Source of the DNA: Maribacter aquimaris
GTDB taxonomy: Bacteria > Bacteroidota > Bacteroidia > Flavobacteriales > Flavobacteriaceae
Length of the DNA: 64,000 nt
Assembly (NCBI RefSeq): GCF_014596745.1
Contig: NZ_JABTCF010000008.1
Span: 124,001-188,000 of the forward strand
Direction of reading: 5' to 3'
The position numbers and the translations under genes were made by a program. The notes under the pieces were generated by a model. The model was not told where the DNA came from and did not search any database. It saw only the letters and a list, made by a program, of their open reading frames with translations. This document shows, piece by piece, positions 1-8,773 of this stretch (the first letter of the stretch is position 1; every line of letters begins with the position of its first letter).

Positions 1-350
1 GCAAGGGCCCACCAGCCCTCATCGTCATAGTAATCATTGATGTAGTTCTTACAGATCCAGGCTGGTTGTTTCTCCGTGGCGGGAACTTCGAATTCTTTGG
101 TCTTGTCAAAAATATCCGCGATATTATTTTTAAAATCGGGGTTCTGGGTTAGTCTGGCATTGTTTATTTGGGCGGTTAGGATATTGGCAGCGTTCCACCA
201 TGAGGTGGTTTCCCATTGCCCGGTATCCTCATTGTACCAATGGTCTAGATAATGGATTAATTCCTTCGCTTTGTCTTTTGGGGTGTACTGCCCATAGGAT
301 TGAATGTGTATACCCACGATTAAAAAAAGGAAAAGAAGTGATTTCTTCAA
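1..350 (-). CDS. GH76-family glycoside hydrolase (alpha-1,6-mannanase type), N-terminal part
   Basis: Partial gene cut by the left edge; about 116 N-terminal residues are present. An N-terminal hydrophobic segment after LKKS and ending in SYGQ looks like a Sec signal peptide, so the enzyme is probably exported. The mature part has a Trp-rich stretch (WETTSWWNAANIL) and, near the window edge, YYDDEGWWALA, which matches the DDxxWWALA active-site region of GH76 endo-alpha-1,6-mannanases. The only in-frame start after an in-frame stop at 396-398 that gives this signal peptide is TTG (348-350); there is no ATG. It lies 45 bases after meaB on the same strand. Family assignment is from motif recognition on a fragment; another alpha/alpha-barrel hydrolase is possible but less likely. 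Confidence 0.72.
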   Translation of the reverse strand, partial: MKKSLLFLFLIVGIHIQSYGQYTPKDKAKELIHYLDHWYNEDTGQWETTSWWNAANILTAQINNARLTQNPDFKNNIADIFDKTKEFEVPATEKQPAWICKNYINDYYDDEGWWAL

Positions 351-395
351 AGTAAAACTATTTAATTCCAAATGCCCAAGAGCCTGGAAATGTAA

Positions 396-1400
396 TTATA
401 TCGATTTTTTGAACTCTTCAATAATGCTTTGTGCAGCCTTTACCGGTGATATTTTTGCAGCAATGATGTCCTTTTCCAAAATCGATAAATGATCCGCTAT
501 ATTTTTGGATCCATAGAATAATTGTTTTAATTCCTCATTGATATTGTTGTACATCCATTTAATTTGCTGGTGGTTCCGGTTTTTAATGAAATAACCATTT
601 TCATCGATCAGTTTTTTGAACTTGGTTATTTCTTCCCATACGTTATCAATACCAATATGTTTTACGGCAGATGCTGTGGATACGACTGGACTCCAACCTG
701 AATCCGCCATAGGGAATATATGTAAGGCATTTTGGTATTGTCGCTTCGCAATTTCACTTTTTTTGATGTTGTCACCGTCGGCTTTATTGATCACGACCAT
801 ATCGGCCATTTCCATAATCCCTTTTTTAATGCCTTGAAGTTCATCACCTGCCCCGGACAACATTAGTAGCAAAAAGAAATCGGTCATGCCATGCACGGCA
901 GTCTCAGATTGTCCGACCCCTACGGTTTCAATTAAGATCACATCGTATCCGGCGGCCTCACAGAGCAACATGGATTCTCCTGTTTTATTGGCTACTCCCC
1001 CTAGGGTATCCCCTGTTGCGGAGGGGCGTATGAAAGCCTCTTCCATATTCGCCAATTCCTCCATCCGGGTTTTGTCACCCAAAATACTGCCTTTTGAACG
1101 TTGGCTACTGGGGTCGATGGATAAAATCCCTACTCTATGGCCTTTACTGACTAGATACATTCCAAAAGCCTCTATAAATGTACTTTTGCCTACGCCGGGA
1201 ACACCGGTTATGCCGATTCGAATCGAATTCCCCGAGTGGGGTAAAATGCCTTGGATGATCTCTTTGGCTAATATTTTATCACTTTCAAGATTGCTTTCCA
1301 CGATGGTAATTCCCCGGGACAAAATAACCCTGTCCCCTTTTAAGATACCATCAATATATGCTTTTGCCGTTAATCTTCCCTTTGGTTTGTAGTTTGTCAT
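396..1400 (-). CDS. meaB: Methylmalonyl-CoA mutase-associated GTPase MeaB
   Basis: 334 residues, normal length for MeaB/ArgK P-loop GTPases. It gates cobalamin loading and protects methylmalonyl-CoA mutase, the last step converting propionyl-CoA carbon to succinyl-CoA in the cytoplasm. A Walker A motif GVPGVGKST sits at residues 66-74, followed by IDPSSQRSKGSILGDKTRM (the family's switch region), ETVGVGQSE, and the guanine-specificity motif NKAD. It starts at ATG 1398-1400. It is divergent from the propionyl-CoA carboxylase genes across a 478-base gap, which fits the same pathway. The mutase itself is not in this window. Old annotations of this family as an arginine/ornithine transport kinase (ArgK) are not supported here by any transporter neighbours. 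Confidence 0.93.
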   Translation of the reverse strand: MTNYKPKGRLTAKAYIDGILKGDRVILSRGITIVESNLESDKILAKEIIQGILPHSGNSIRIGITGVPGVGKSTFIEAFGMYLVSKGHRVGILSIDPSSQRSKGSILGDKTRMEELANMEEAFIRPSATGDTLGGVANKTGESMLLCEAAGYDVILIETVGVGQSETAVHGMTDFFLLLMLSGAGDELQGIKKGIMEMADMVVINKADGDNIKKSEIAKRQYQNALHIFPMADSGWSPVVSTASAVKHIGIDNVWEEITKFKKLIDENGYFIKNRNHQQIKWMYNNINEELKQLFYGSKNIADHLSILEKDIIAAKISPVKAAQSIIEEFKKSI

Positions 1401-1878
1401 GGAGTGCGGAATAAAATCAAATTAGCTACTTATTTTAAATAAATAATCCTCTCTTTTTAATGAAAAAAAGATGGATTTTTTAACAGGATTTAACTTAGTG
1501 AAATCGAAAGGGCAAAGGTAGTCATAAAGCCAAAAGCACCATAATTATGATTCATGTTTATAAGTTTCCATGGTGTTGTATTTTTGATAATTCAGAAAAT
1601 CATGGATCATTTTGATATTTTGTAAAAAATTATAGGTATAAAGTATCAAAAAATGATAGAATTTATATTTTGTTTCTTTTTTTATATTTATACTTGTTAG
1701 GTTCGTTATTGTGGAATATGTATGATTATTGGAAGTCCAAATAGATTTGTTCAATCCTAGGGTAAATGATAAGTAACAGAAAAGGAATACAGTCTATATG
1801 GATAGGTAGCGGAAACCCTCGATTACGTTTTTAGGATCGATAGCTTTAGTGATAAAACAATACTGATAATTCTAAATA
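1401..1878. other. Intergenic region between meaB and the carboxylase operon
   Basis: 478 AT-rich bases between divergent genes. The meaB side holds one good match to the Bacteroidota -7 box (see 1513-1520). I see no RNA gene, repeat or convincing coding frame. A 69-codon minus-strand frame at 1545-1754 has low-complexity Asn/Tyr/Lys-rich content typical of random AT-rich DNA. The carboxylase promoter should lie in the right half, but I could not pick a clear box. Confidence 0.5.
1513..1520 (-). promoter_or_regulatory. Candidate -7 promoter element of meaB
   Basis: The minus strand reads TACCTTTG, a full match to the TAnnTTTG -7 box used by the primary sigma factor of Bacteroidota. It lies 112 bases before the meaB ATG. 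No TTTG is found 19 bases upstream, so only half of the promoter consensus is present. Confidence 0.35.
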
Positions 1879-2373
1879 ATGCCATACATGAACAAAAAAT
1901 TCAAGGTAAATGTTAACCATGACCTGTCCTTCAATATTACCGATCAGGATATTGCAGGTTTGGATGCATTGCCAACCTCAAAAACAGCCTATCATATCTT
2001 ACAGGAAAACAAACCGTTTTTGGCAGAGATACTTGCTTCTGATTTTAACAAAAAGAAATATACCGTAAAGGTCAATACCAGTACGTATGAGACTGTCATT
2101 TCCGACGACTTGGATCTTTTGATCAAGGAAATGGGATTTTCCCTAGGGTCTACAAAGAACATAGACGTAATATACGCCCCTATGCCCGGACTTATTCTTG
2201 AGATTAATGTATCCATCGGGCAAACGGTGAAGGAGGAAGACCCTTTATTGATATTGGAAGCCATGAAGATGGAAAATGTTATCGCATCCCCTAGGACGGG
2301 AACCATAAAGTCGATCTCGGTAAATAAGGGGGAAGCCGTTGTTAAAAAACAATTATTGATAGAGTTCGAATAA
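1879..2373 (+). CDS. Biotin carboxyl carrier subunit of acyl-CoA carboxylase
   Basis: 164 residues. The C-terminal half (about 95-164) is a biotinyl domain with the attachment motif EAMKMENV, the biotinylated lysine being K130; the conserved APMPGLI turn at 100-106 precedes it. The N-terminal half is a linker/assembly region without a recognised fold. The protein carries the carboxylated biotin between the two enzymes encoded just downstream. First gene of a run of three on the plus strand (gap of 81 bases to the next). ATG codons at 1879 and 1888 are both possible starts; the second gives MNKKFKV, a common beginning in relatives. Separate carrier, carboxylase and transferase polypeptides are typical of this phylum. 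Confidence 0.88.
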   Translation: MPYMNKKFKVNVNHDLSFNITDQDIAGLDALPTSKTAYHILQENKPFLAEILASDFNKKKYTVKVNTSTYETVISDDLDLLIKEMGFSLGSTKNIDVIYAPMPGLILEINVSIGQTVKEEDPLLILEAMKMENVIASPRTGTIKSISVNKGEAVVKKQLLIEFE

Positions 2374-2454
2374 ACAGGTTGTACAATGATGCTACAATTT
2401 TGTCATTAAGTACTATGGCAAATTATTTCTGGTAATAAATAGAAAAAGGAACAG

Positions 2455-3897
2455 ATGAAAAAAATATTAATAGCCAATAGGGGGGAAATTGCCATACGGG
2501 TAATGAAAACCGCCCAGCGAATGGGCATTAAGACCGTCGCGGTTTATTCAGAGGTGGATAGAAACGCACCCCATGTAAAGTTTGCCGATGAGGCGGCATG
2601 TATCGGGGAAGCACCTTCCAACCAATCCTATCTTGTAATTTCAAAGATCATCGAAGTGGCTAAGAAGCTGCATGTAGATGCCATACATCCCGGTTACGGT
2701 TTTTTGAGTGAAAATGCTGAATTCGCAGAGGAAGTCGAGAAGAACAAAATGATATTCATTGGCCCTAAAACCCATGCTATCCGAATCATGGGAAGCAAAT
2801 TGGCAGCGAAAGACGCTGTTAAAAAGTATGATATTCCGATGGTTCCCGGTGTTGATGAAGCCATAACCGATATTAAGAAAGCCAAGGAGATCGCTAAGGA
2901 AATCGGATTCCCTGTACTGATAAAGGCCTCTGCGGGTGGTGGAGGTAAGGGCATGCGGGTGGTGGAAAAGGAAAAAGACCTGGAGGCACAAATGAAACGG
3001 GCAATCAGTGAGGCCACTTCCGCATTTGGTGATGGTTCTGTTTTTATTGAAAAATATGTGACCTCCCCAAGGCATATCGAGATACAGGTAATGGCCGACA
3101 GTCACGGTAATATACTCCACTTTTTTGAACGCGAATGCAGCGTACAACGAAGACACCAAAAGGTAATCGAGGAAGCTCCCTCAACGATTTTAACCCCTGA
3201 ACTTCGCGCAGAAATGGGCATTGCGGCAACCAAGGTGGCCAAGGCTTGTGATTATTTGGGAGCGGGTACCGTTGAATTCCTGATGGATGCAGACCTGAAT
3301 TACTATTTCTTGGAAATGAACACTCGATTACAGGTAGAGCACCCGGTAAGTGAGCTTATTGCGGGAGTTGATTTGGTAGAATTACAGATACGGGTTGCCC
3401 GTGGAGAGGCCTTGGCAATGAAACAGGAAGAACTGAAAATAAACGGACACGCCTTGGAACTTCGAGTATATGCCGAAGACCCATTGAATGATTTCTTACC
3501 GAGTATCGGCACATTGGAAACCTATCAGCTGCCAACAGGTAAAGGGGTTCGTGTTGATAATGGTTTTGAGCAGGGGATGGATGTGCCCATCTATTACGAC
3601 CCCATGCTCTCAAAGTTGGTAACCTATGGGGAAACTCGGGATGAAGCGATTCAAATCATGTTGAAAGCCATTAGTGATTATGTCATTAGGGGAGTACAGA
3701 CGACCTTGCCTTTTGGAAAATTCGTTTTTGAACACGAAGCTTTCCGTTCAGGAAAATTTGACACACATTTTGTAAAAGACCATTATTCTCCTGAAGTACT
3801 CAAGGCAAAAACCCATGAGGAGGCAAAAATAGCAGCGATCATCGCTTTGAAAAAATACAGGGAAGACCAAAAAATCCTAAGAACCCCAAGACAATAA
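2455..3897 (+). CDS. Biotin carboxylase subunit (propionyl-/acetyl-CoA carboxylase)
   Basis: 480 residues of ATP-grasp biotin carboxylase: N-terminal domain starting KKILIANRGEIAIRV, the glycine-rich ATP loop KASAGGGGKGM at 157-167, RECSVQRRHQK at about 226-236, and the metal/bicarbonate site EMNTRLQVEHPV at 287-298. All catalytic motifs look intact. It carboxylates the biotin on the carrier protein encoded directly upstream, using ATP and bicarbonate. The stop codon is followed after three bases by the carboxyltransferase start, so the two are clearly co-translated. Its length fits a stand-alone carboxylase (AccC/PccA head) and not a fused alpha chain. Together with the beta subunit and MeaB nearby, propionyl-CoA is the likeliest acceptor; fatty-acid AccC cannot be excluded from this subunit alone. 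Confidence 0.93.
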   Translation: MKKILIANRGEIAIRVMKTAQRMGIKTVAVYSEVDRNAPHVKFADEAACIGEAPSNQSYLVISKIIEVAKKLHVDAIHPGYGFLSENAEFAEEVEKNKMIFIGPKTHAIRIMGSKLAAKDAVKKYDIPMVPGVDEAITDIKKAKEIAKEIGFPVLIKASAGGGGKGMRVVEKEKDLEAQMKRAISEATSAFGDGSVFIEKYVTSPRHIEIQVMADSHGNILHFFERECSVQRRHQKVIEEAPSTILTPELRAEMGIAATKVAKACDYLGAGTVEFLMDADLNYYFLEMNTRLQVEHPVSELIAGVDLVELQIRVARGEALAMKQEELKINGHALELRVYAEDPLNDFLPSIGTLETYQLPTGKGVRVDNGFEQGMDVPIYYDPMLSKLVTYGETRDEAIQIMLKAISDYVIRGVQTTLPFGKFVFEHEAFRSGKFDTHFVKDHYSPEVLKAKTHEEAKIAAIIALKKYREDQKILRTPRQ

Positions 3898-3900
3898 ATT

Positions 3901-5442
3901 ATGGATCCAAGATTGAAGAAATTAGAAGAAAGGGTGGCTCTGGCCCATAAGGGCGGAGGTAAAAGACGTATCGATAAACAGCATGCCAAAAAGAAATTGA
4001 CAGCAAGGGAGCGAATCGATTATCTATTGGATGAAGGTTCGTTTGAAGAAATGGGGGTTTTGGTCACGCACCGTTCCACCGATTTCGATATGGAAAATAA
4101 AATGTATTTTGGAGATGGGGTTGTCACGGGGTATGGTACCATCAATGGACGATTGGTTTATGTGTATGCCCAGGATTTCACGATTTTTGGTGGAGCCTTG
4201 TCAGAGACCCATGCGGAGAAAATATGCAAAGTAATGGATTTGGCCATGAAAGTTGGGGCGCCCATTATCGGTTTGAACGATTCCGGTGGCGCGCGTATTC
4301 AAGAAGGGGTTCGCTCTCTGGGGGGCTACGCCGATATATTTTTCAGGAATGTGCAGGCATCTGGGGTAATTCCGCAATTATCCGCAATCATGGGGCCATG
4401 TGCCGGTGGAGCGGTTTATTCACCTGCGATGACCGATTTCACCCTCATGGTCGAAGAAACAAGTTATATGTTCGTAACAGGACCCAATGTGGTAAAAACG
4501 GTGACCAATGAAGAGGTGACATCGGAAGAACTGGGTGGTGCCAATACCCATGCGTCAAAATCAGGTGTGGCCCATTGTACTTCGGCCAACGATATTGAAT
4601 GTATGGAGGACCTTAAGAAATTGTTGGGCTATCTTCCCCAGAACAATAAGGAAACCACCCTGAAATTGCCCTTTGAGTTTAAGGACGAGGTGCGGGATGT
4701 CCTAAAGGATATTATTCCGGAAAATCCCAATAAACCTTATGACATGCATGAAGTTATTAAGGGGATTATAGATGAGGCTTCCTTCTTTGAGATCCATAAG
4801 GATTTTGCAGAGAACATGATTGTGGGCTTTGCCAGGTTAGGGGGTAGGAGTATTGGAATAATTGCCAATCAACCCATGTTTCTCGCAGGGGTTTTAGGGG
4901 TGAAAAGTTCCATTAAGGCGGCCCGTTTCACTCGCTTTTGTGATGCTTTCAATATTCCGCTTTTGGTTTTGGTCGATGTGCCTGGGTTCTTGCCGGGAAC
5001 CGATCAGGAATGGAACGGGATCATCGTACATGGGGCCAAATTATTATATGCCCTTAGTGAAGCCACCGTACCCAGGGTTACGGTCATTACCAGGAAAGCC
5101 TATGGTGGGGCCTATGACGTAATGAATTCAAAACATATTGGCGCTGATTTCAACTATGCATGGCCTACGGCGGAAATCGCGGTGATGGGGGCCAAAGGGG
5201 CTAGTGAGATAATTTTTAAAAGGGAAATTTCGGAAGCGGAAGACCCTACGGCCAAGTTGGCGGAAAAAGAAGCGGAATATGCCGAGAAGTTTGCCCACCC
5301 CTACAGGGCGGCAAGAAGGGGTTTTATCGATGAGGTGATACGACCTGAAAATACGAGGCGAAAATTGATCAAAACCTATAGTATGTTAGAGGGTAAAGAG
5401 GTAATCCGCCCCGATAGAAAACACGGCAACATACCTTTGTAA
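3901..5442 (+). CDS. Acyl-CoA carboxylase carboxyltransferase (beta) subunit, propionyl-CoA type
   Basis: 513 residues, the normal size of PccB/MmdA-type carboxyltransferases. The N half has [19 protein letters not shown] and the acyl-CoA oxyanion segment [16 protein letters not shown]; the C half has [17 protein letters not shown] and the second oxyanion segment [13 protein letters not shown]. Both crotonase-fold halves are in one chain, unlike bacterial AccA/AccD, which argues for propionyl-CoA (or another acyl-CoA) carboxylase and against the fatty-acid enzyme. It transfers carboxyl from biotin to propionyl-CoA to give methylmalonyl-CoA. Last gene of the three-gene operon. Substrate is inferred from family and from the MeaB and PrpE genes nearby. 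A membrane decarboxylase role (MmdA) is unlikely because no beta-subunit membrane protein is present. Confidence 0.9.
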   Translation: MDPRLKKLEERVALAHKGGGKRRIDKQHAKKKLTARERIDYLLDEGSFEEMGVLVTHRSTDFDMENKMYFGDGVVTGYGTINGRLVYVYAQDFTIFGGALSETHAEKICKVMDLAMKVGAPIIGLNDSGGARIQEGVRSLGGYADIFFRNVQASGVIPQLSAIMGPCAGGAVYSPAMTDFTLMVEETSYMFVTGPNVVKTVTNEEVTSEELGGANTHASKSGVAHCTSANDIECMEDLKKLLGYLPQNNKETTLKLPFEFKDEVRDVLKDIIPENPNKPYDMHEVIKGIIDEASFFEIHKDFAENMIVGFARLGGRSIGIIANQPMFLAGVLGVKSSIKAARFTRFCDAFNIPLLVLVDVPGFLPGTDQEWNGIIVHGAKLLYALSEATVPRVTVITRKAYGGAYDVMNSKHIGADFNYAWPTAEIAVMGAKGASEIIFKREISEAEDPTAKLAEKEAEYAEKFAHPYRAARRGFIDEVIRPENTRRKLIKTYSMLEGKEVIRPDRKHGNIPL

Positions 5443-5542
5443 TCGGTTTGGCCATATGCAATGCGGGTTCATATCCCCATCGAGGTTTTTTTTCGTTTAC
5501 GAATTTGATTTTTTATTAATAATTAATTAAAGGGGATATGGC

Positions 5543-5550
5543 TACCTTTG
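5543..5550 (+). promoter_or_regulatory. Candidate -7 box directly before the efflux-pump start codon
   Basis: TACCTTTG matches TAnnTTTG exactly and ends four bases before the ATG at 5555. If functional, transcription would begin at or within a few bases of the start codon, giving a leaderless or near-leaderless mRNA. No TTTG sits at the usual 19-base spacing. Confidence 0.45.
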
Positions 5551-5554
5551 CCAG

Positions 5555-6772
5555 ATGCAAAATGAGAAAGTAAAACCCAATTTTGAATTTGTAGCCCTTA
5601 TGGCAGCATTGATGTCCATTGCGGCATTGGCCATTGATGCTTTGTTGCCTGCACTTTCCGAGATTGGTGTGTCTATAAATAGTTTTGATGCTACCGATCA
5701 TCAACTATTGATCACCATGATTTTTTTGGGGTTGGGAATTGGTCAATTGTTTTTTGGACCTTTATCGGATACGTTTGGAAGAAAGCCAATGGTCTATTCC
5801 GGATTTACGGTCTTCGCCTTGGCCAGTGTTGTATGCCTATTTGCCCCTTCCTTGGAATGGATGATTGTGGGAAGGATATTCCAGGGCATAGGATTATCGG
5901 CGGCAAGAACCATATGTGTAGCGATTATCAGGGATACCTATAAGGGGGATTATATGGCAAAGGTAATGTCATTTGTCACAGCCTTTTTTATAATGGTGCC
6001 TGTTGTGGCACCTGCTATCGGAAAAGGTGTAATGATTGCTTTTGGATGGAAAGCCATTTTCTATTTACAATTGGTCCTCGCTTTGGTTGTATGTATATGG
6101 TTTTGGAAACGACAACCGGAAACCCTTCATCCTGAATATAAAATTCCATTTTCGAGCCATATTTTTGTTGATGGCCTAAAGGAATTGCTCAAGTATAAGG
6201 AGACCATGGCATTCACTATGATTTCTGGATTGATTACGGGCTCTTTCCTGGTTTATCTCAGTGCCTCTCAACATATATTCGAGGATATTTATGGACTTAA
6301 GGATACTTTTCCCTTTATTTTTGCAGGTTTGTCAGTCTCCATAGGGTTGTCTACCTTTTTGAATGGTACTTTGGTGTTGAAATTCGGTATGCGAAAATTA
6401 TCATTGACTGCCCTTTCGATCTTCAGTAGTATTGCACTATTGTACGTACTATTGTTTTGGAATGCGGACAATCCGGATATAGTCGTACTGGTCAGCTTTC
6501 TTTCTGCCCAGTTTTTTTGCTTAGGCTTTATGTGGGGTAATTTTAGATCCATTGCCATGGAACCCATAGGGCATATTGCTGGCATCGGGGCAGCCATCAC
6601 TGGTTTTGTTTCCACATTGTTTTCGATTCCAATTGCGGCCTATGTAGGTAGTTTTATACAGAAAAGCGTATTGCCTATGTTTGTGGGATTGGCTATTTGC
6701 GGATTGGTATCCCTCGTTATTTTTCTGCTAATGCGAAGAAAAATCTCCAAGCGCGCGAAACTTTTGGTTTAG
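5555..6772 (+). CDS. Bcr/CflA-type multidrug efflux MFS transporter
   Basis: 405 residues with about 12 hydrophobic membrane segments. After the first segment (ALMAALMSIAALAIDALLPA) comes the DHA1 loop motif GPLSDTFGRKP, followed by GRIFQGIGLSAARTICVAIIRD, a sequence shared with Bcr/CflA drug-resistance transporters. It probably exports small drugs or metabolites with proton antiport at the inner membrane; the substrate is unknown. Single-gene unit: it follows the carboxylase operon after 112 bases with its own candidate promoter, and converges on acs with a strong hairpin between. The start ATG 5555 is four bases after the candidate -7 box, so no room for a Shine-Dalgarno site is left. Confidence 0.88.
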   Translation: MQNEKVKPNFEFVALMAALMSIAALAIDALLPALSEIGVSINSFDATDHQLLITMIFLGLGIGQLFFGPLSDTFGRKPMVYSGFTVFALASVVCLFAPSLEWMIVGRIFQGIGLSAARTICVAIIRDTYKGDYMAKVMSFVTAFFIMVPVVAPAIGKGVMIAFGWKAIFYLQLVLALVVCIWFWKRQPETLHPEYKIPFSSHIFVDGLKELLKYKETMAFTMISGLITGSFLVYLSASQHIFEDIYGLKDTFPFIFAGLSVSIGLSTFLNGTLVLKFGMRKLSLTALSIFSSIALLYVLLFWNADNPDIVVLVSFLSAQFFCLGFMWGNFRSIAMEPIGHIAGIGAAITGFVSTLFSIPIAAYVGSFIQKSVLPMFVGLAICGLVSLVIFLLMRRKISKRAKLLV

Positions 6773-6789
6773 CGTTGGCTTACATAAAA

Positions 6790-6825
6790 GAAACCGTTCC
6801 TAAGGAATGCCTTAAGAACGGTTTC
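6790..6825. terminator. Bidirectional terminator between the MFS gene and acs
   Basis: GAAACCGTTC pairs with GAACGGTTTC, extended inward by TAAGG/CCTTA after one mismatch, with a four-base AATG loop: a 15-pair stem. Short T-rich tracts follow on the plus side (TGTTTTTA) and A-rich bases precede it, so it can serve both convergent genes. Confidence 0.85.
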
Positions 6826-6853
6826 ATGTTTTTACGATCTTCGGTTAAGGGTA

Positions 6854-8761
6854 CTATAGAACGTTATCCATAATTTCCTTAACGACTTCAGGATTCAATA
6901 AGGTACTGGTATCTCCCAGGTTGGAAGTGTCATTACTGGCGATTTTACGCAAAATCCTTCTCATAATCTTACCGCTTCGTGTTTTTGGTAGTCCGGACAC
7001 AAATTGAATTTTATCCAATTTGGCTATAGGGCCAATAAGTTCGGTAATCTGTTGATTGATTTCCTTACGAACGTTATCCCTATCACGACTTTCACCGGTT
7101 TCCTTCAGGATAACATAGCCATATAGGGCATTTCCTTTAACGTCATGTGGGAATCCTACGATTGCGGATTCTGCCACAGCCTGGTGTTCGTTAATGGCAT
7201 CTTCAATAGGGGCAGTTCCCAAGTTATGTCCAGATACGATAATCACATCATCGACGCGGCCTGTAATCCTATAATACCCTACGGCATCCCTATTGGCACC
7301 ATCACCTGTAAAGTACATGTTTTTGTATGCCGAAAAGTAGGTGTCCCGATAACGCTCATGATTGCCCCATATGGTCCTCGCAATCGATGGCCATGGGAAT
7401 TTAATACACAGTCGTCCCTCTACCTGGTTGCCTTTGATTTCTTTGCCTTCCTCATCCATTAATGCTGGTTGTACGCCTATAAAGGGTAAGGTGGCAAAAG
7501 TTGGTGTGGTTGGCGTAACATAGGGGATAGGGGAAATCATGATACCTCCCGTCTCAGTTTGCCACCAAGTATCAACAATCGGACTCTTTTTCTTACCTAC
7601 ATTATTGTTATACCAGTGCCAAGCTTCCTCATTAATGGGTTCACCCACTGAACCGAGGACTTTTAAGGATGATAGGTCATGTTTTTCTAGATAATCCAAA
7701 TTTTCCTTTGCCAAAGCCCGGATAGCGGTAGGTGCCGTATAAAACTGATTCACCTTGTGTTTTTCGATCACTTCCCAAAAACGACTAAAATCAGGGTAGG
7801 AGGGAACGCCTTCGAACATTATCGATGTAGCGCCATTGGCCAAGGGTCCGTATACGATATAAGAGTGTCCCGTAATCCAACCAATATCGGCCGTACACCA
7901 GAAAACATCTTCTTCGCGATATTGAAATATATTTTTAAACGTGTAGGCGGTATAAACCATATAACCCCCACAGGTATGAACCATTCCCTTTGGTTTTCCT
8001 GTGGATCCTGAAGTATAAAGAATGAACAACGGATCCTCGGCATTCATGGTCTCTGCCTCGCAAACGCTATCGGCGTCATCCATCAAAGGGGCCAGCCATT
8101 TATCCCTACCTTCAACCATCTCAATGTCACTTTGGATCCTTTTGGCCACTAATACGGATTGTACACCAGGGCATTCTTCCAAGGCTTTATCCACGATTCC
8201 CTTAAGATCGATTGATTTGTTTCCACGATAAGAACCGTCTGATGTTATCACCATTTTACAATCGGAATCATTGATCCTGGAAGCAATTGCATTTGAGGAG
8301 AAACCTGCAAAGACAACGGAATGGATTGCCCCAATACGCGCACAGGCAAGAAGGGCATAGGTGAGTTCAGGGATCATGGGCAAGTAAATACAAACACGAT
8401 CGCCTTTTTTTATACCATTGTCTTTAAGTACATTGGCCAATTTGCAAACCCTTTCATGTAACTGTCCGTAGGTGATATGCTGTGCCTCTTCCTCAGGGTC
8501 ATTGGGTTCAAAAAGGATGGCGGTTTTGTTCCTGCGGGTAGCCAAATGCCTGTCGATACAGTTATCGGTAATGTTCAATTGGGCACCCTGAAACCATTTG
8601 ACCTCCGGTTTGGAAAAATCCCATTCCAATACGGTGTCCCATTTCTTTCGCCAGATGAAATGTTCCTCTGCGATTTCTTCCCAAAAACTCTCGGGGTTAC
8701 GAACGGATTTTCTATAAACTTGATAATATTCCTCTAGGTGTTTAATGTGATAATTACTCAT
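6854..8761 (-). CDS. acs: Acetyl-CoA synthetase (AMP-forming)
   Basis: 635 residues of ANL-superfamily acyl-adenylating enzyme. It shows the phosphate-binding loop YTSGSTGKPKG (249-259), the acetate-pocket/adenine segment DTWWQTETGG, the hinge region TGDGANRDAVGYYRITGRVDD, and the C-terminal catalytic lysine in PKTRSGKIMRR (K598), the residue acetylated in homologues to switch the enzyme off. It converts acetate, ATP and CoA to acetyl-CoA in the cytoplasm. It is the last gene of a same-strand run with the propionyl-CoA synthetase 12 bases upstream, and shares the locus with an ActP-type acetate symporter and a symporter-linked sensor kinase. Tryptophan in the WWQTE motif favours acetate over longer acids. 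Start ATG 8759-8761. Confidence 0.94.
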   Translation of the reverse strand: MSNYHIKHLEEYYQVYRKSVRNPESFWEEIAEEHFIWRKKWDTVLEWDFSKPEVKWFQGAQLNITDNCIDRHLATRRNKTAILFEPNDPEEEAQHITYGQLHERVCKLANVLKDNGIKKGDRVCIYLPMIPELTYALLACARIGAIHSVVFAGFSSNAIASRINDSDCKMVITSDGSYRGNKSIDLKGIVDKALEECPGVQSVLVAKRIQSDIEMVEGRDKWLAPLMDDADSVCEAETMNAEDPLFILYTSGSTGKPKGMVHTCGGYMVYTAYTFKNIFQYREEDVFWCTADIGWITGHSYIVYGPLANGATSIMFEGVPSYPDFSRFWEVIEKHKVNQFYTAPTAIRALAKENLDYLEKHDLSSLKVLGSVGEPINEEAWHWYNNNVGKKKSPIVDTWWQTETGGIMISPIPYVTPTTPTFATLPFIGVQPALMDEEGKEIKGNQVEGRLCIKFPWPSIARTIWGNHERYRDTYFSAYKNMYFTGDGANRDAVGYYRITGRVDDVIIVSGHNLGTAPIEDAINEHQAVAESAIVGFPHDVKGNALYGYVILKETGESRDRDNVRKEINQQITELIGPIAKLDKIQFVSGLPKTRSGKIMRRILRKIASNDTSNLGDTSTLLNPEVVKEIMDNVL

Positions 8762-8773
8762 TGGTCTTTGTTT

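Noticed and set aside
886-1392. 168-codon plus-strand frame inside meaB
   Set aside because: Lies antisense to the well-supported MeaB gene; translation shows no domain and its Pro/Ser-rich content is a shadow of the real frame.
1545-1754. 69-codon open frame on the minus strand
   Set aside because: Low-complexity, AT-rich composition, no recognisable motif and no start context; looks like random open frame in an intergenic region.
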